Of a DNA stretch of 64,000 nt, positions 21,986-31,004 are shown piece after piece; position 1 is the stretch's first letter, and each line of letters begins with the position of its first letter. A program made the position numbers and the translations under genes. The notes beneath the pieces were generated by a model, which was not told where the DNA came from, did not search any database, and saw nothing but the letters and a program-made list of their open reading frames with translations. This DNA is from Saitoella complicata NRRL Y-17804 (lineage: Eukaryota; Ascomycota; Saitoellomycetes; Saitoellales; Saitoellaceae): the NCBI RefSeq assembly GCF_001661265.1, contig NW_017567024.1, positions 62,001 through 126,000 on the forward strand, written 5' to 3'.

Positions 21986-24388
21986 ATGTCCACTTTGCAG
22001 ACGAACAGCGATCTTAACGCGAATGGCAAACGCCCTCACCCACCGACGACGTCCTCACCCGATGATCCGCACCGCAATTTGACCGCTTGCGACAGCTGCA
22101 AGGCCCGGAAAGTGAAGTGTGATCGAGCGCAGCCTTCTTGTGAGTGGTGTAGGAAGGTTGGCGTGAGTTGTGTTTATCAGCAGAAGCGGAAGCCCGGGGT
22201 ACGTCCGGGTTATGGGAAGGAGTTGGAGGAGAGGGTTGAGATGTTGGAAAGACTGCTTGCACGACAAAACCAACCGCTACAGCCGAGTCCAGTTCAACAT
22301 TATGAGGCTCTTCCAGTGACGCCCACGCAGGGTTCTACTATACATGTACCTATCCCGGTTCCGACATTACAGGTTCCTCCGTCGCAGCCCATGATGGCAC
22401 CTCCATCACGACAGACTCCTGCGATTCACTCCTCCGGCTCATCCTTCAACTCTGACTTTCCAGCGGATTCGGTGGTTTATCACCTCCTCACCGTCTACTG
22501 CGACCTCGTACATCCCAATTGCCCGATCCTGCGCTGTAAGATCACGGTCGACACATTCTTCCATACCTCACCCGACGGAACAGTCGCTGCGCGAACAAGC
22601 ATCTCAGAACGCAAGCTAGCTTTATTATACGCCATCTGTGTCGCAGCTGGGAGACTTTGCTTACCCAGTCCCTTCGAAGATTTACAGCGTTTCCGGGCAC
22701 AGGCGAAAAGCCGAATCCTCTTACGCGTTCTAGCTCACCCCGGACTCCTATCCCTCCAAGCCCTAACCATCCTAGCCTTCGACGAAGTTGGTACCTCAAA
22801 TGGCCCCTCCGCCCTCGGCCTGGTGGCACTTCTCGGCCGTATGGTCAACCACCTCCGTCTCGCAACCGAAACCACCGTCCCGGATGCTGAGCCTTCAGAT
22901 GGTGCAGTACACACTTGCGGCGCAAACGTCCTTAGCGAAACGAATGACTCAATCGAGGAAGAAGGGAGACGGAGGATTTATTGGATGGCGTATATTTTGG
23001 ATGTGAGGACTGCGATGGCGACGGCGTTGGATTGCGTGTTGGCGGACGAGGAGGTGGGTGGGAATGGGAGAAGGCTCCCGTGTAGGGAGGAGGTGTGGCA
23101 GAACGCCAAGAGTGGGGAGCTGCACATTCACGACGGCGATCATACTGGTAGATCATCGGAGGATCTGAGTGCAGCTGCTGCTTTATCATACCTCGGAGCT
23201 GAATTACCCTGTCCATTTCCTTCCCAACCATTGGCGAGAGACAGCAGTGAACGAACGCCCTTCAGTTATCAAATCGAAATCTTGAGGGTCATTGGATGCA
23301 TTCACCGGTTCCTACGACGCGCTGTTGATATCAGATTGGAACGCGACGTAGAGAATTGGATGCGAGAGTACAAGAACCTTGAGGCGAGGCTGAACGCCTG
23401 GATGGCTGGCCTCCCAATCAAGTATGGTAGCCTCGGTTTCGGCGGAGGTGCCTCAGTCGACCCGGGATGGGTCCTCCTCCACGCCTGGTACAACACCGCC
23501 GTTATCCGACTCCACTCAACCGCCGCATACCCAGCGGCCACATCGATCCTCTTCTCCTCAAGTGCGTGGGCTGTACGGAAATGTTTGGCTGCAGTCGAAA
23601 ACGTGTCGTCACTGTGCAGCCTGGTTGCACAGCATGATTTGTACAAGGTGCTGGGGCATTCGTTTACGTTTGTGGTTTGGGTTGCGACGAGGGTGTTGCT
23701 TGTACATCACGCGTCTTTGACGGGAAGCCTGCGAACTCCTGCTACGTCGCCGGTCGCGACTACTTCGACTGGCAGAACAACAGCAGCAAGGAACACCACG
23801 GACGGACATCTGGGCACTTCGTCTCGTCATCGCCCGGTTTTGCCTGATGTACGACATTTTCTCACCGCCCTCAGCGCCATGGCAAAATACTGGGAAACAG
23901 CCTCCCGCTATGAGTTTATCATCGGCCGTGTCATTCAAGAACTCAACGAAGCGTGCACCGGCCGGTCCCCGACCAACACGAGTACCTCCTCCGAAAGTGG
24001 ACGGCTCTCGTCGGTGCAGATTCTCGCGGATATGAGACGAAATGCGTATGATGCCGATTTACTCATTTCACGGCAATCTCAGACGGAGAGGATGCCGATG
24101 ATTAGGTCGGTGATGGGGTATCGGAGTAAGAGTGAGATTGCTACGCCGGCTGCTGGGGGTGGGAGTGGAGACCAGGAACAAGGGATGGTGGGTGGTTTGG
24201 ATGATTTTGCGGGGGTGTTTGGGCAAGGCGGGCTAGGTGATGGCTTGGACATGTTTGATTGGTTCGATTTTCCGAAGGTATTGGTGGAGGCGAGTACCGG
24301 TGATGTTATGAATGGCATGCTGGCTGGGAATGAAGGATATGGGCACGGTGGTGGAGTAACGTTCGCTACGGGGGTAGGGCAAAGGTAA
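21986..24388 (+). CDS. Zn(II)2Cys6 transcription factor with fungal-specific middle domain
   Basis: Single exon, 800 residues, start at 21986. Residues 35-62 hold the binuclear zinc cluster with spacing C-x2-C-x6-C-x5-C-x2-C-x6-C (CDSCKARKVKCDRAQPSCEWC), then a basic linker and a short coiled coil (ELEERVEMLERLLARQ) for dimerisation. Residues 155-480 match the fungal_trans regulatory domain, with LLALLYAICVAAGRLC-like helices and GRRRIYWMAYILDVRTAMA. The C-terminus is Gly/Ser-rich with acidic and aromatic residues (LDMFDWFDFPKVL) that could be an activation region. Such proteins bind CGG triplets and control catabolic genes. Its position beside the lactonase and the decayed sugar permease suggests a pathway-specific activator; that link is inference. 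Confidence 0.92.
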   Translation: MSTLQTNSDLNANGKRPHPPTTSSPDDPHRNLTACDSCKARKVKCDRAQPSCEWCRKVGVSCVYQQKRKPGVRPGYGKELEERVEMLERLLARQNQPLQPSPVQHYEALPVTPTQGSTIHVPIPVPTLQVPPSQPMMAPPSRQTPAIHSSGSSFNSDFPADSVVYHLLTVYCDLVHPNCPILRCKITVDTFFHTSPDGTVAARTSISERKLALLYAICVAAGRLCLPSPFEDLQRFRAQAKSRILLRVLAHPGLLSLQALTILAFDEVGTSNGPSALGLVALLGRMVNHLRLATETTVPDAEPSDGAVHTCGANVLSETNDSIEEEGRRRIYWMAYILDVRTAMATALDCVLADEEVGGNGRRLPCREEVWQNAKSGELHIHDGDHTGRSSEDLSAAAALSYLGAELPCPFPSQPLARDSSERTPFSYQIEILRVIGCIHRFLRRAVDIRLERDVENWMREYKNLEARLNAWMAGLPIKYGSLGFGGGASVDPGWVLLHAWYNTAVIRLHSTAAYPAATSILFSSSAWAVRKCLAAVENVSSLCSLVAQHDLYKVLGHSFTFVVWVATRVLLVHHASLTGSLRTPATSPVATTSTGRTTAARNTTDGHLGTSSRHRPVLPDVRHFLTALSAMAKYWETASRYEFIIGRVIQELNEACTGRSPTNTSTSSESGRLSSVQILADMRRNAYDADLLISRQSQTERMPMIRSVMGYRSKSEIATPAAGGGSGDQEQGMVGGLDDFAGVFGQGGLGDGLDMFDWFDFPKVLVEASTGDVMNGMLAGNEGYGHGGGVTFATGVGQR

Positions 24389-25170
24389 TGAAGGGGGAGT
24401 TCTTGGGTAGATTATACTCTATATCCTAGTGTTTGCGTCTTGAATGTTTGCGAGGGAAAAGAAGGCAATGGGTATTTGGCGTTTCGTTCATATAGTTGAA
24501 AAGTTATCATACAAAATCTACTCAGTTGACAAACCTCCATCCTTACAACAACTCAGACAACCTCTCCCTAACTCCGCCCTCCGCGACACCAAGCTCGCTT
24601 CTCGTACTCCGCATACAAAGCATTCAAGGGATTCTCGTTCCCCTCCAACTCAAACTTCTTCTCGTGGTAATGTTCCCCCGAGTAAGACGTTCGACGGCGG
24701 TGCGGGACCGTGCATGCATCGGGCCAATGTTCCCCCGAGATGCATCTGCATGGTACAAGCCGGGCGTCAAAAGTTACGCAAAACGGGAATGGAACATATA
24801 GCTACGAGCACGCTGGCCGAGGCATTAACAATACAGAGTGTGATTGTAAAATAAGTTGAACAGATGTGCAGACTGGTGTTAAGGTGTGAAGTCCTTCCTG
24901 TTCAAGTACTGAGTTGAACGCCTTCGAAGACACAAATCCAATGTCGCTTGGAGGTATAGCGACGCAAAATCCCACGGGTGCAAGATTACCTCCACGGAAG
25001 ACCATACATCAAGAATGATCTCTAGCCGGGAATTCTAACAAGCTTATGTCAGGGTAAGCATGACTTCCTGCTGTTCTGAACCGACCGCGTTGACATTTGC
25101 CGCAACAAAACTGCTCCTTTATACGAAAATCACCAATCCTCTATGACCACCCCATCGCAGTCCAGCTGCA
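24389..25170. other. Intergenic region with a coding-like fragment
   Basis: Gap of 780 nt between the convergent Zn2Cys6 gene and the MoaE fusion. On the minus strand about 24568-24800 there is a short open stretch that reads like a protein C-terminus (HYHEKKFELEGNENPLNA then LYAEYEKRAW), ending at a TAG at 24568-24570. The 13-nt unit TCGGGGGAACATT occurs twice within it (minus strand, near 24668 and 24728). No start or clear splice partner was found; it may be a gene relic. Confidence 0.3.
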
Positions 25171-26327
25171 CTACCTCTCCGGCCCAGGTCTCGCACCCTC
25201 AAAATTCTCCTTCCACTTCGCCCCCTCCCCGACAACCCCATACTCCTCCCTCTTCCAAACCTCCGCCCTCTTCTTGACCTCCTCAAGCACCCACTCCCCA
25301 GCCTCAAATGACTCTTTTCTATGCCCACAACTAACCGCAATCAAGATACTCTCCTCGCCCACCCCTACCGTTCCCAGTCTATGCGTCACCGCCACCCCCT
25401 CCAAATTCCAGCGTTGGAGAGCGGTGGTGGCGATGTGAGTGAGGGATGTGAGGGCGAGGGGGGTGTAGGATTCGTAGGAGAGGTGCGTGACGGGTTTGTT
25501 CTCGAAGTTGTCGCGGGTTGTACCGGAGAAGAGGACGATTGCGCCGGCTTTGGGGGAGCGGACACGGTCGATTTGGGTTTTGACGTCGAGGGTGTCGTAG
25601 GTCAAACTCACGAAAAGTCGCTCATCACCCGTCTCGGCTATCCAAGTCCTCTGCTCCCCCCCCTTTGGTTCCTCCTTCTCCGACTGAGGCTGTGCTTGAG
25701 CAGGGGTAGGTAGAGGTGGGAGGTTCGAACTTCTTCTGTCGAGGTAGGGACGCTGCAAATCATTCAACAACATCTCCTCCTCCGCACCAGGGTTAAGCGT
25801 CAACACAAACTCCTCTGCCTCATTCCGATCCTGAAAACTCTTATAACGTGCACCCGGGTATCCGGTGACTTGGGCAGAGCAGGTGGGCCAGTCGTAGTAG
25901 ACCCCGGGCCGGCGGCCCACAGCGACGGCGTAGTAGGCTTTGGGTGCGTAGGCTTTTGCTGAGGCATCTTTCTCTGCGTCTGCGTCTGCGTTCGTTACTA
26001 CGATTTGTGTCACGGGTGGAGCTGCGGGTGCTGGCGTGGGTGGGAGATCAGAATTACGGCGATCTAACCACGGGCGCTGGAAATCGCCGACGGTGAGGTT
26101 GTGTTCTGCGCCAGGGTTGACGGTTAGCACGAATTCCTCTGCTTCACTGCGGTCCGTGAAAGCTCTGTAGCGGGCACCGGGGTAGCCGGAGACTTGGGCG
26201 TCGCAAGCGTCCCTGTTCGTCATATGTCAGCCGTTGATCAGGACGAGCATTGTGAGGTTATGACAAACCAATCGTGGTAGAGACCGGGCTTGCGGCCAAT
26301 TGCGACGGCGTAGTATTGAATGGGCAT
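25171..26327 (-). CDS. Molybdopterin synthase large subunit (MoaE/MOCS2B) fused to two viroplasmin/RNase H1-type N-terminal modules
   Basis: Two minus-strand exons, 26269-26327 and 25171-26212, with a 56-nt intron (GTTTGT donor), 366 residues. Residues 5-50 and 113-157 are two copies of the caulimovirus-VI/RNase H1 N-terminal fold: YYAVAIGRKPGLYHDW and YYAVAVGRRPGVYYDW, each followed by AQV(S/T)GYPGARY, a phenylalanine, and EAEEFVLT. Each copy is followed by a matching linker (NPGAE, then RP-W/Y-LDRR and LPP). From about residue 218 a complete MoaE domain follows, keeping FSGTTRDN, THRLGTVGVGEESI, CGHRKESFEA and the two lysines in EVKKRAEVWKREE that correspond to the catalytic site. MoaE with MoaD puts sulfur into precursor Z to make molybdopterin. 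In RNase H1 the N-terminal module binds RNA/DNA hybrids or dsRNA. The fusion is continuous within one exon apart from the first 20 residues. Confidence 0.9.
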
Positions 26328-26732
26328 CCTGGGTATTGGTATAAGGATCAAGGAGGGTTGGTTGACTGCGAGGTTTTACGTTCGGGGAATCCTTTGTAGC
26401 GTCGATACGTGGGCACGCAGGGCACTTGTCTTGGAAACGTTCCGCGGCGTCGGGAGAATCGACGGGAATACGATTGCGTCAATTGGGAGGTGATACATCG
26501 TTGATTTGCTCAATTATACCATAACTTTTGCCCTTTCTATTGGGCAGGTATGCCTCCCTCTCCTGTGAACTCGAGGTATTCGCGTCGATCCGGATCCATT
26601 ATCCGGATATCGATGGGGTGGACTGACCCCCCTCCATGACCATCGTTATCGTACGACCTCCGTCATTGCTGTTATCGTACACTCTTCCCTGACTCGTGAT
26701 GCGTATATCTCGCTGTACCGTAATCCCTTCCA
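26328..26732. other. Promoter region of the MoaE fusion gene
   Basis: Spacer between the MoaE fusion start and the HEM4 stop, both on the minus strand. I see no coding frame or repeat. A short duplicated motif TTATCGTAC (near 26646 and 26670) is the only feature noticed. Confidence 0.5.
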
Positions 26733-27608
26733 TCACAGCTGTGCATGCTCCTGCTCCCACGTCAAAATCCCCTCCACCAAAGACTCAGCGGTCGGCTTCT
26801 TCGCAACGACCTCTGGCTGCATCTTCCACTCCTTGACCAGATACTCCTCCGTCGTAGGTCCAATCGTCGCAATCCGGGGTCTGCGCCGCCCAGCTTCTTG
26901 CTCCTTCTGTAACTCCTTCAATGCAACTTCTGCGCCTGCTGGGGAGAAGAAGATGATCCATGCGACTGAGCCGGTGTCATTGTCGCGGCTTTCTGCTTCT
27001 GCGACAGCAGAGGCAAAGAGAGAGGGGAATGTTGACATGGTTCGGGTGACGTAGACGAGTTGTTCCACGACCGGCGCAGAGGGTTGCCCGCTTTGTAGCT
27101 TCCTGATGATGATATCCCGTCGTTGATCACCAACAAGGAAGAGTAAGGGACGGTGTTCGGATTTGGAGCGGATGGAGAGGATGTAGTCAGCCAATACTGA
27201 TCCATTTCCGGATTCCGATCCAAGGATGGAGGTGAAGCGGAGGTTTGCGATAGCTTTGTGGGTTGCGGGGCCAACGGTAAAAACGGACATTGATAGTAGG
27301 TTTGTTTTTTGTTCCTCTGTATGCTCAATGTCAGTCATTGTTGCATGATGTTCCGGATCGCACGTACCATTCAGCTTCTCCAGAACCCGACCTACCGCCT
27401 CCACAGCTCTTTGACTGGTAAGGATCAGGCCGCTGTATGTTTGATGCGGTCTCCCACTCAGTGTCTTCTCCAATTCCTCCTTATTCACTTCTGCATGCTC
27501 CAACACCGGCACAAAGATTGGTGGTAGTCCTGCCTGGTTGAATGCGGCATCATAGGGATCACTCGGCGTCGATCTCGTCTTTAACAACAAACAAGTCTTC
27601 GTAGCCAT
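26733..27608 (-). CDS. HEM4: Uroporphyrinogen-III synthase
   Basis: Two minus-strand exons, 27368-27608 and 26733-27316, 274 residues, start at 27608. The protein has the two-lobed HemD layout: an N-terminal lobe with CLLLKTRS, FVPVLEHAEV and YSGLILTSQRAVEAV, and a second lobe with FTVGPATHKAI, LFLVGDQRRDIIIRKL, VAWIIFFSPAGAEVAL and RIATIGPTTEEYL. It cyclises hydroxymethylbilane and inverts ring D in haem synthesis, in the cytosol. Length fits fungal members (about 275). The 51-nt intron (27317-27367) has a GTACGT donor and CATACAG acceptor, is a multiple of three and has no stop, so a retained form would add 17 residues. It shares a 151-nt divergent promoter with SEC24. Confidence 0.92.
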   Translation of the reverse strand: MATKTCLLLKTRSTPSDPYDAAFNQAGLPPIFVPVLEHAEVNKEELEKTLSGRPHQTYSGLILTSQRAVEAVGRVLEKLNGTCDPEHHATMTDIEHTEEQKTNLLSMSVFTVGPATHKAIANLRFTSILGSESGNGSVLADYILSIRSKSEHRPLLFLVGDQRRDIIIRKLQSGQPSAPVVEQLVYVTRTMSTFPSLFASAVAEAESRDNDTGSVAWIIFFSPAGAEVALKELQKEQEAGRRRPRIATIGPTTEEYLVKEWKMQPEVVAKKPTAESLVEGILTWEQEHAQL

Positions 27609-27759
27609 GCTGAATTGACTTTCCTCGTATGCCAATTGCAAGTCGGGTAATTTCGTTGGTTGCGGTGTAGCGTAGACTTTTGGAGTTTCGGCGCTCGAAC
27701 CCGCTACGTCAACGCAAAACACCAGGACAGCAACGAAGGTAGGCGAACGTCAATTGAAG
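27609..27759. promoter_or_regulatory. Short bidirectional promoter between HEM4 and SEC24
   Basis: Only 151 nt separate the start codons of the two divergent genes, so their promoters must overlap. No TATA box is evident, as expected for housekeeping promoters. Confidence 0.6.
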
Positions 27760-30700
27760 ATGGCGAGTCAGGCATACCCTCAGCAGTACCAGCAGGGGTA
27801 CGGCCAACCTTATGGACAGCCTCAGCAGTATGCTCAGCCTGCTCCTGGTATGGGTACGTGAATACCTACGAAGAACACGAGATCACAGGATGCTAAATAC
27901 GATGGGTACAGCGGCGCCTCCCCAGAATCCGGCAGAGTGGGCACAGATGCAACAACAACAGCAACAACAGTATGTCCAGCAGCCCGGTACTCCCGGCGTT
28001 GACGGTATATCACAGCAGATGAACCAGATGACGATGGGTGTTCCCCCAACAGCTGCACCGCGCGCGAAACGTCCGGCACACGCGTATCATACTGATCTCC
28101 TCGAGACTACGCCGTCGAACCCGGTTCCTCTTCCTCCACAGCAGGCTTACTATGCCGGCGGACAGCAACAGCCCGAGGTCGCTGCGGCGGCACCAGGACA
28201 ACAACCTCAGGGGCAGTTTCCTGCGCCGGCGAGTGAGATGTTTGTACCAGCCGTGCCCGAGAGTAGAGCGCAGTATGATGGTGTTCAAAGACCTGGTGCA
28301 GCAGGTAAGGCGAGAATCGACTTCGACTCCCTCCCCTCCCTCCCCGACGAACAAGCCGAAGACCAAGCAAAATTCCTCGCACAACCCTATGGAACCCTCG
28401 AGCGCTCTGCACCACCCCTTGCAAGCACAGACTTTGCCGCTGTGGATCAAGGGAATGCGAACCCGAAGTTTGCGCGGTTGACGATGACGAATATTCCTGC
28501 GACGGATGCGTTGTTGGAGGGTACGCATTTACCGTTTGGGATGGTTATTCAGCCCATGGCGGCGTTGAGGCATGATGAGGAGTCCGTGCCGGTGTTGCAG
28601 CCTGCCGGGGGTCCGCCACGGTGTCGGAGGTGTAAGGCTTATATCAACGCTTTCTGTTCGTTCGTTGAGGGTGGATCAAAGTGGGTGTGTAACATGTGTT
28701 CGTTCCCGAACGACGTCGCGTCGGAGTACTTTGCGCCCGTCGACTTCACGGGACGGAGAATGGATATTGATCAGAGGCCGGAGCTGTGTAAGGGGAGTGT
28801 GGAGTTCGTTGTGGGCAAGGAGTATTACAGTCGGGAGCCGGGGCCGTTGCACTACATTTTCGCCATTGATGTTTCGGAGTCGGCGGTGAAGAAGGGGATC
28901 CCGGAGTTGGCTGCTGATGCGTTGCGAAGAACTCTCTATGGTGGACCTGAGGTAGAGGGAACGAGGTTACCGGCCGGTGCGAAGGTTTCGATCATTACGT
29001 TTGACAGGACGCTGCATTTTTACAATTTGAGTCCGGGGTTGGAGCAGGCGCAGATGATGGTTATGTCGGAGGTGGAGGATGTGTTCGTGCCGTTGGCTGA
29101 GGGGATGTTTGTGGATCCTGTGGAGTCGCGGACGGTGATTGAGTCGCTTCTGAACGTGATCTCGAACATGTTTAACAGCATCAAGATTCCTGAGCCGGCG
29201 TTCGCGTCCGTTATCCAGGCTTCGCTTGCGGCGCTCGAGAAGTTGGGTGGTAAGCTCTCTGTGTTTCTCTCCACGTTGCCTACGTGGGGCCCGGGTCGTT
29301 TGAGGTTGCGCGAGGAGACGAAGTGGTACAACACGGATAAGGAGAAGTTGATGTTCGCGCCGCAGGATCAGCTCTACACCCAGCTTGGGCAGAAGTGTGT
29401 GGAGACTGGTGTCGGTGTTGATGTGTGGCTCTTCGGAAGTGGGTACATGGACGTTGCTACCCTCGGTACTCTTTCGTCCATGACTGGTGGTGATACCTAC
29501 TTTTACCCCAACTGGGTCGCCGAACGCGATGGACCCAAGTTCTCCAGCGAGGTCGAGCATAGCATCATCCGTGAAACTGGCTACCAAGCTCTCATGCGTG
29601 TACGCTGCTCAAACGGCATCCGCGTCACCCACCACCACGGGAACTTCTTCCAGCGGAACCCCTCTGATCTCGAGTTCGGTACCGTGGACGCAGATAAGGC
29701 TATTGCGGTTATGTTCAAGCATGATGGCAAATTGGAGGATGGACGCGATGCGTACTTCCAGAGTGCGTTGTTATATACCACCGCGACGGGTGAAAGAAGG
29801 GTTAGGGTGCATAATGTGTGTGCCCAGATCACCTCCAAAGCCAGTGATATCATTCGCATGGCGGACGCGGACGCGTGTGTTGCCGTCATGGCTAAGGAAG
29901 CTGCTGCGGCGACCTACGAGAAGACATTGGAGAACGTCCGTGCAGCACTTACGAAGAAGTGTATCAAGATCCTCGCTGCGTACCGAAAGAATGTGTCGGG
30001 GTCTGCACCACCTGCACAGCTGGTCTTGCCGGAGACATTTAAGTTGTTGCCGGTGCAGACATTAGGAATTTTGAAGTTGAGGGCGTTCAGGGGTGGGATG
30101 GTTAGCAGTGATATGAGGGTCTATGGGTTGAGGTTGGTGAGGGCAATGGGTGTCAAGGACTTTGGGGCGTTTATCTATCCGAGATTGTACGGGTTGCATA
30201 GTATGACTGACGAGGTAGGCGCAATCGAAGCGATGTGGATACAAGTTGACTGACTGTGTTTGTGCTTACAGGATTGCTTCCCGGATGAGAATGGCGTGCT
30301 CAAGGTACCACAACCCGTACGACCATCGTACTCGAAGCTCGACGAGGGAGGTGTATATCTGGCTGAGAACGGACAGAACATGTTCTTGTGGTTCCACAGC
30401 CGGGTATCACCAAACTTCCTCCGGGATCTGTACGGCGAGAGTGTATCATCACTCAAGGAGTTGAACCCAACTACAAACGAGATCCCCGAGCTCGAGAGCA
30501 GGCTGAACGTCCAGGTCCGCAACTTAATCCGCTACATCCAGTCGAGACATAGCAGCAAGAGCCTCAGCCCCCTGATGTCCCGCCAAGGCTTGGATGGATC
30601 AGAACACGAGTTCGCTAGCTGGTTGGTCGAGGACAGAAATTGTGAGAATATGAACTACGTGGATTACTTGTGCCACGTACACAAGCATATCCAGTTGGAG

Positions 30701-30763
30701 CTGAGTGGAGCGAAGAACGAGGACAGCAGCCCGATCATTGGGTTTTGGAGGGCGACGCATTAG
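27760..30763 (+). CDS. SEC24: COPII coat cargo adaptor Sec24
   Basis: Three exons, 27760-27853, 27912-30214 and 30272-30763, with introns of 58 and 57 nt, giving 962 residues. The Gln/Pro-rich disordered N-terminus (about 200 residues) is typical. It is followed by a zinc finger (CRRCKAYINAFC and KWVCNMC), the trunk domain beginning near LHYIFAIDVSESAVKKG, the beta-sandwich, the helical part (LTKKCIKILAAYRKNVSG) and a gelsolin-like C-terminus (VYLAENGQNMFLWFHSRVS). Sec24 binds Sec23 on the ER membrane and selects cargo for COPII vesicles. Sites for cargo signals are not examined individually. Length matches Sec24 of yeast (926) and moulds. The second intron splits the sequence between DE and DCF and restores frame exactly. 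Confidence 0.97.
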
Positions 30764-31004
30764 GAGGGGATACGGGGGATGGAGTGATGTTTCTTGGAGT
30801 AGAAAACATAGCTGAGAATCAAAACGACCGGTTTGGTACATATTTCCTTGTGCGAAGAATAAACTCAAGCCTTGGGGTGGGGCCCCTGCGCGATACACCT
30901 CCCACGCCAGTGCACGTACACGTATCGTCGTTACAGCCATACCCGAGCCACGGCAACCCAAAGCGACCGAGCGATCCAGACGATCTGATACCCCCTGATC
31001 AAGA

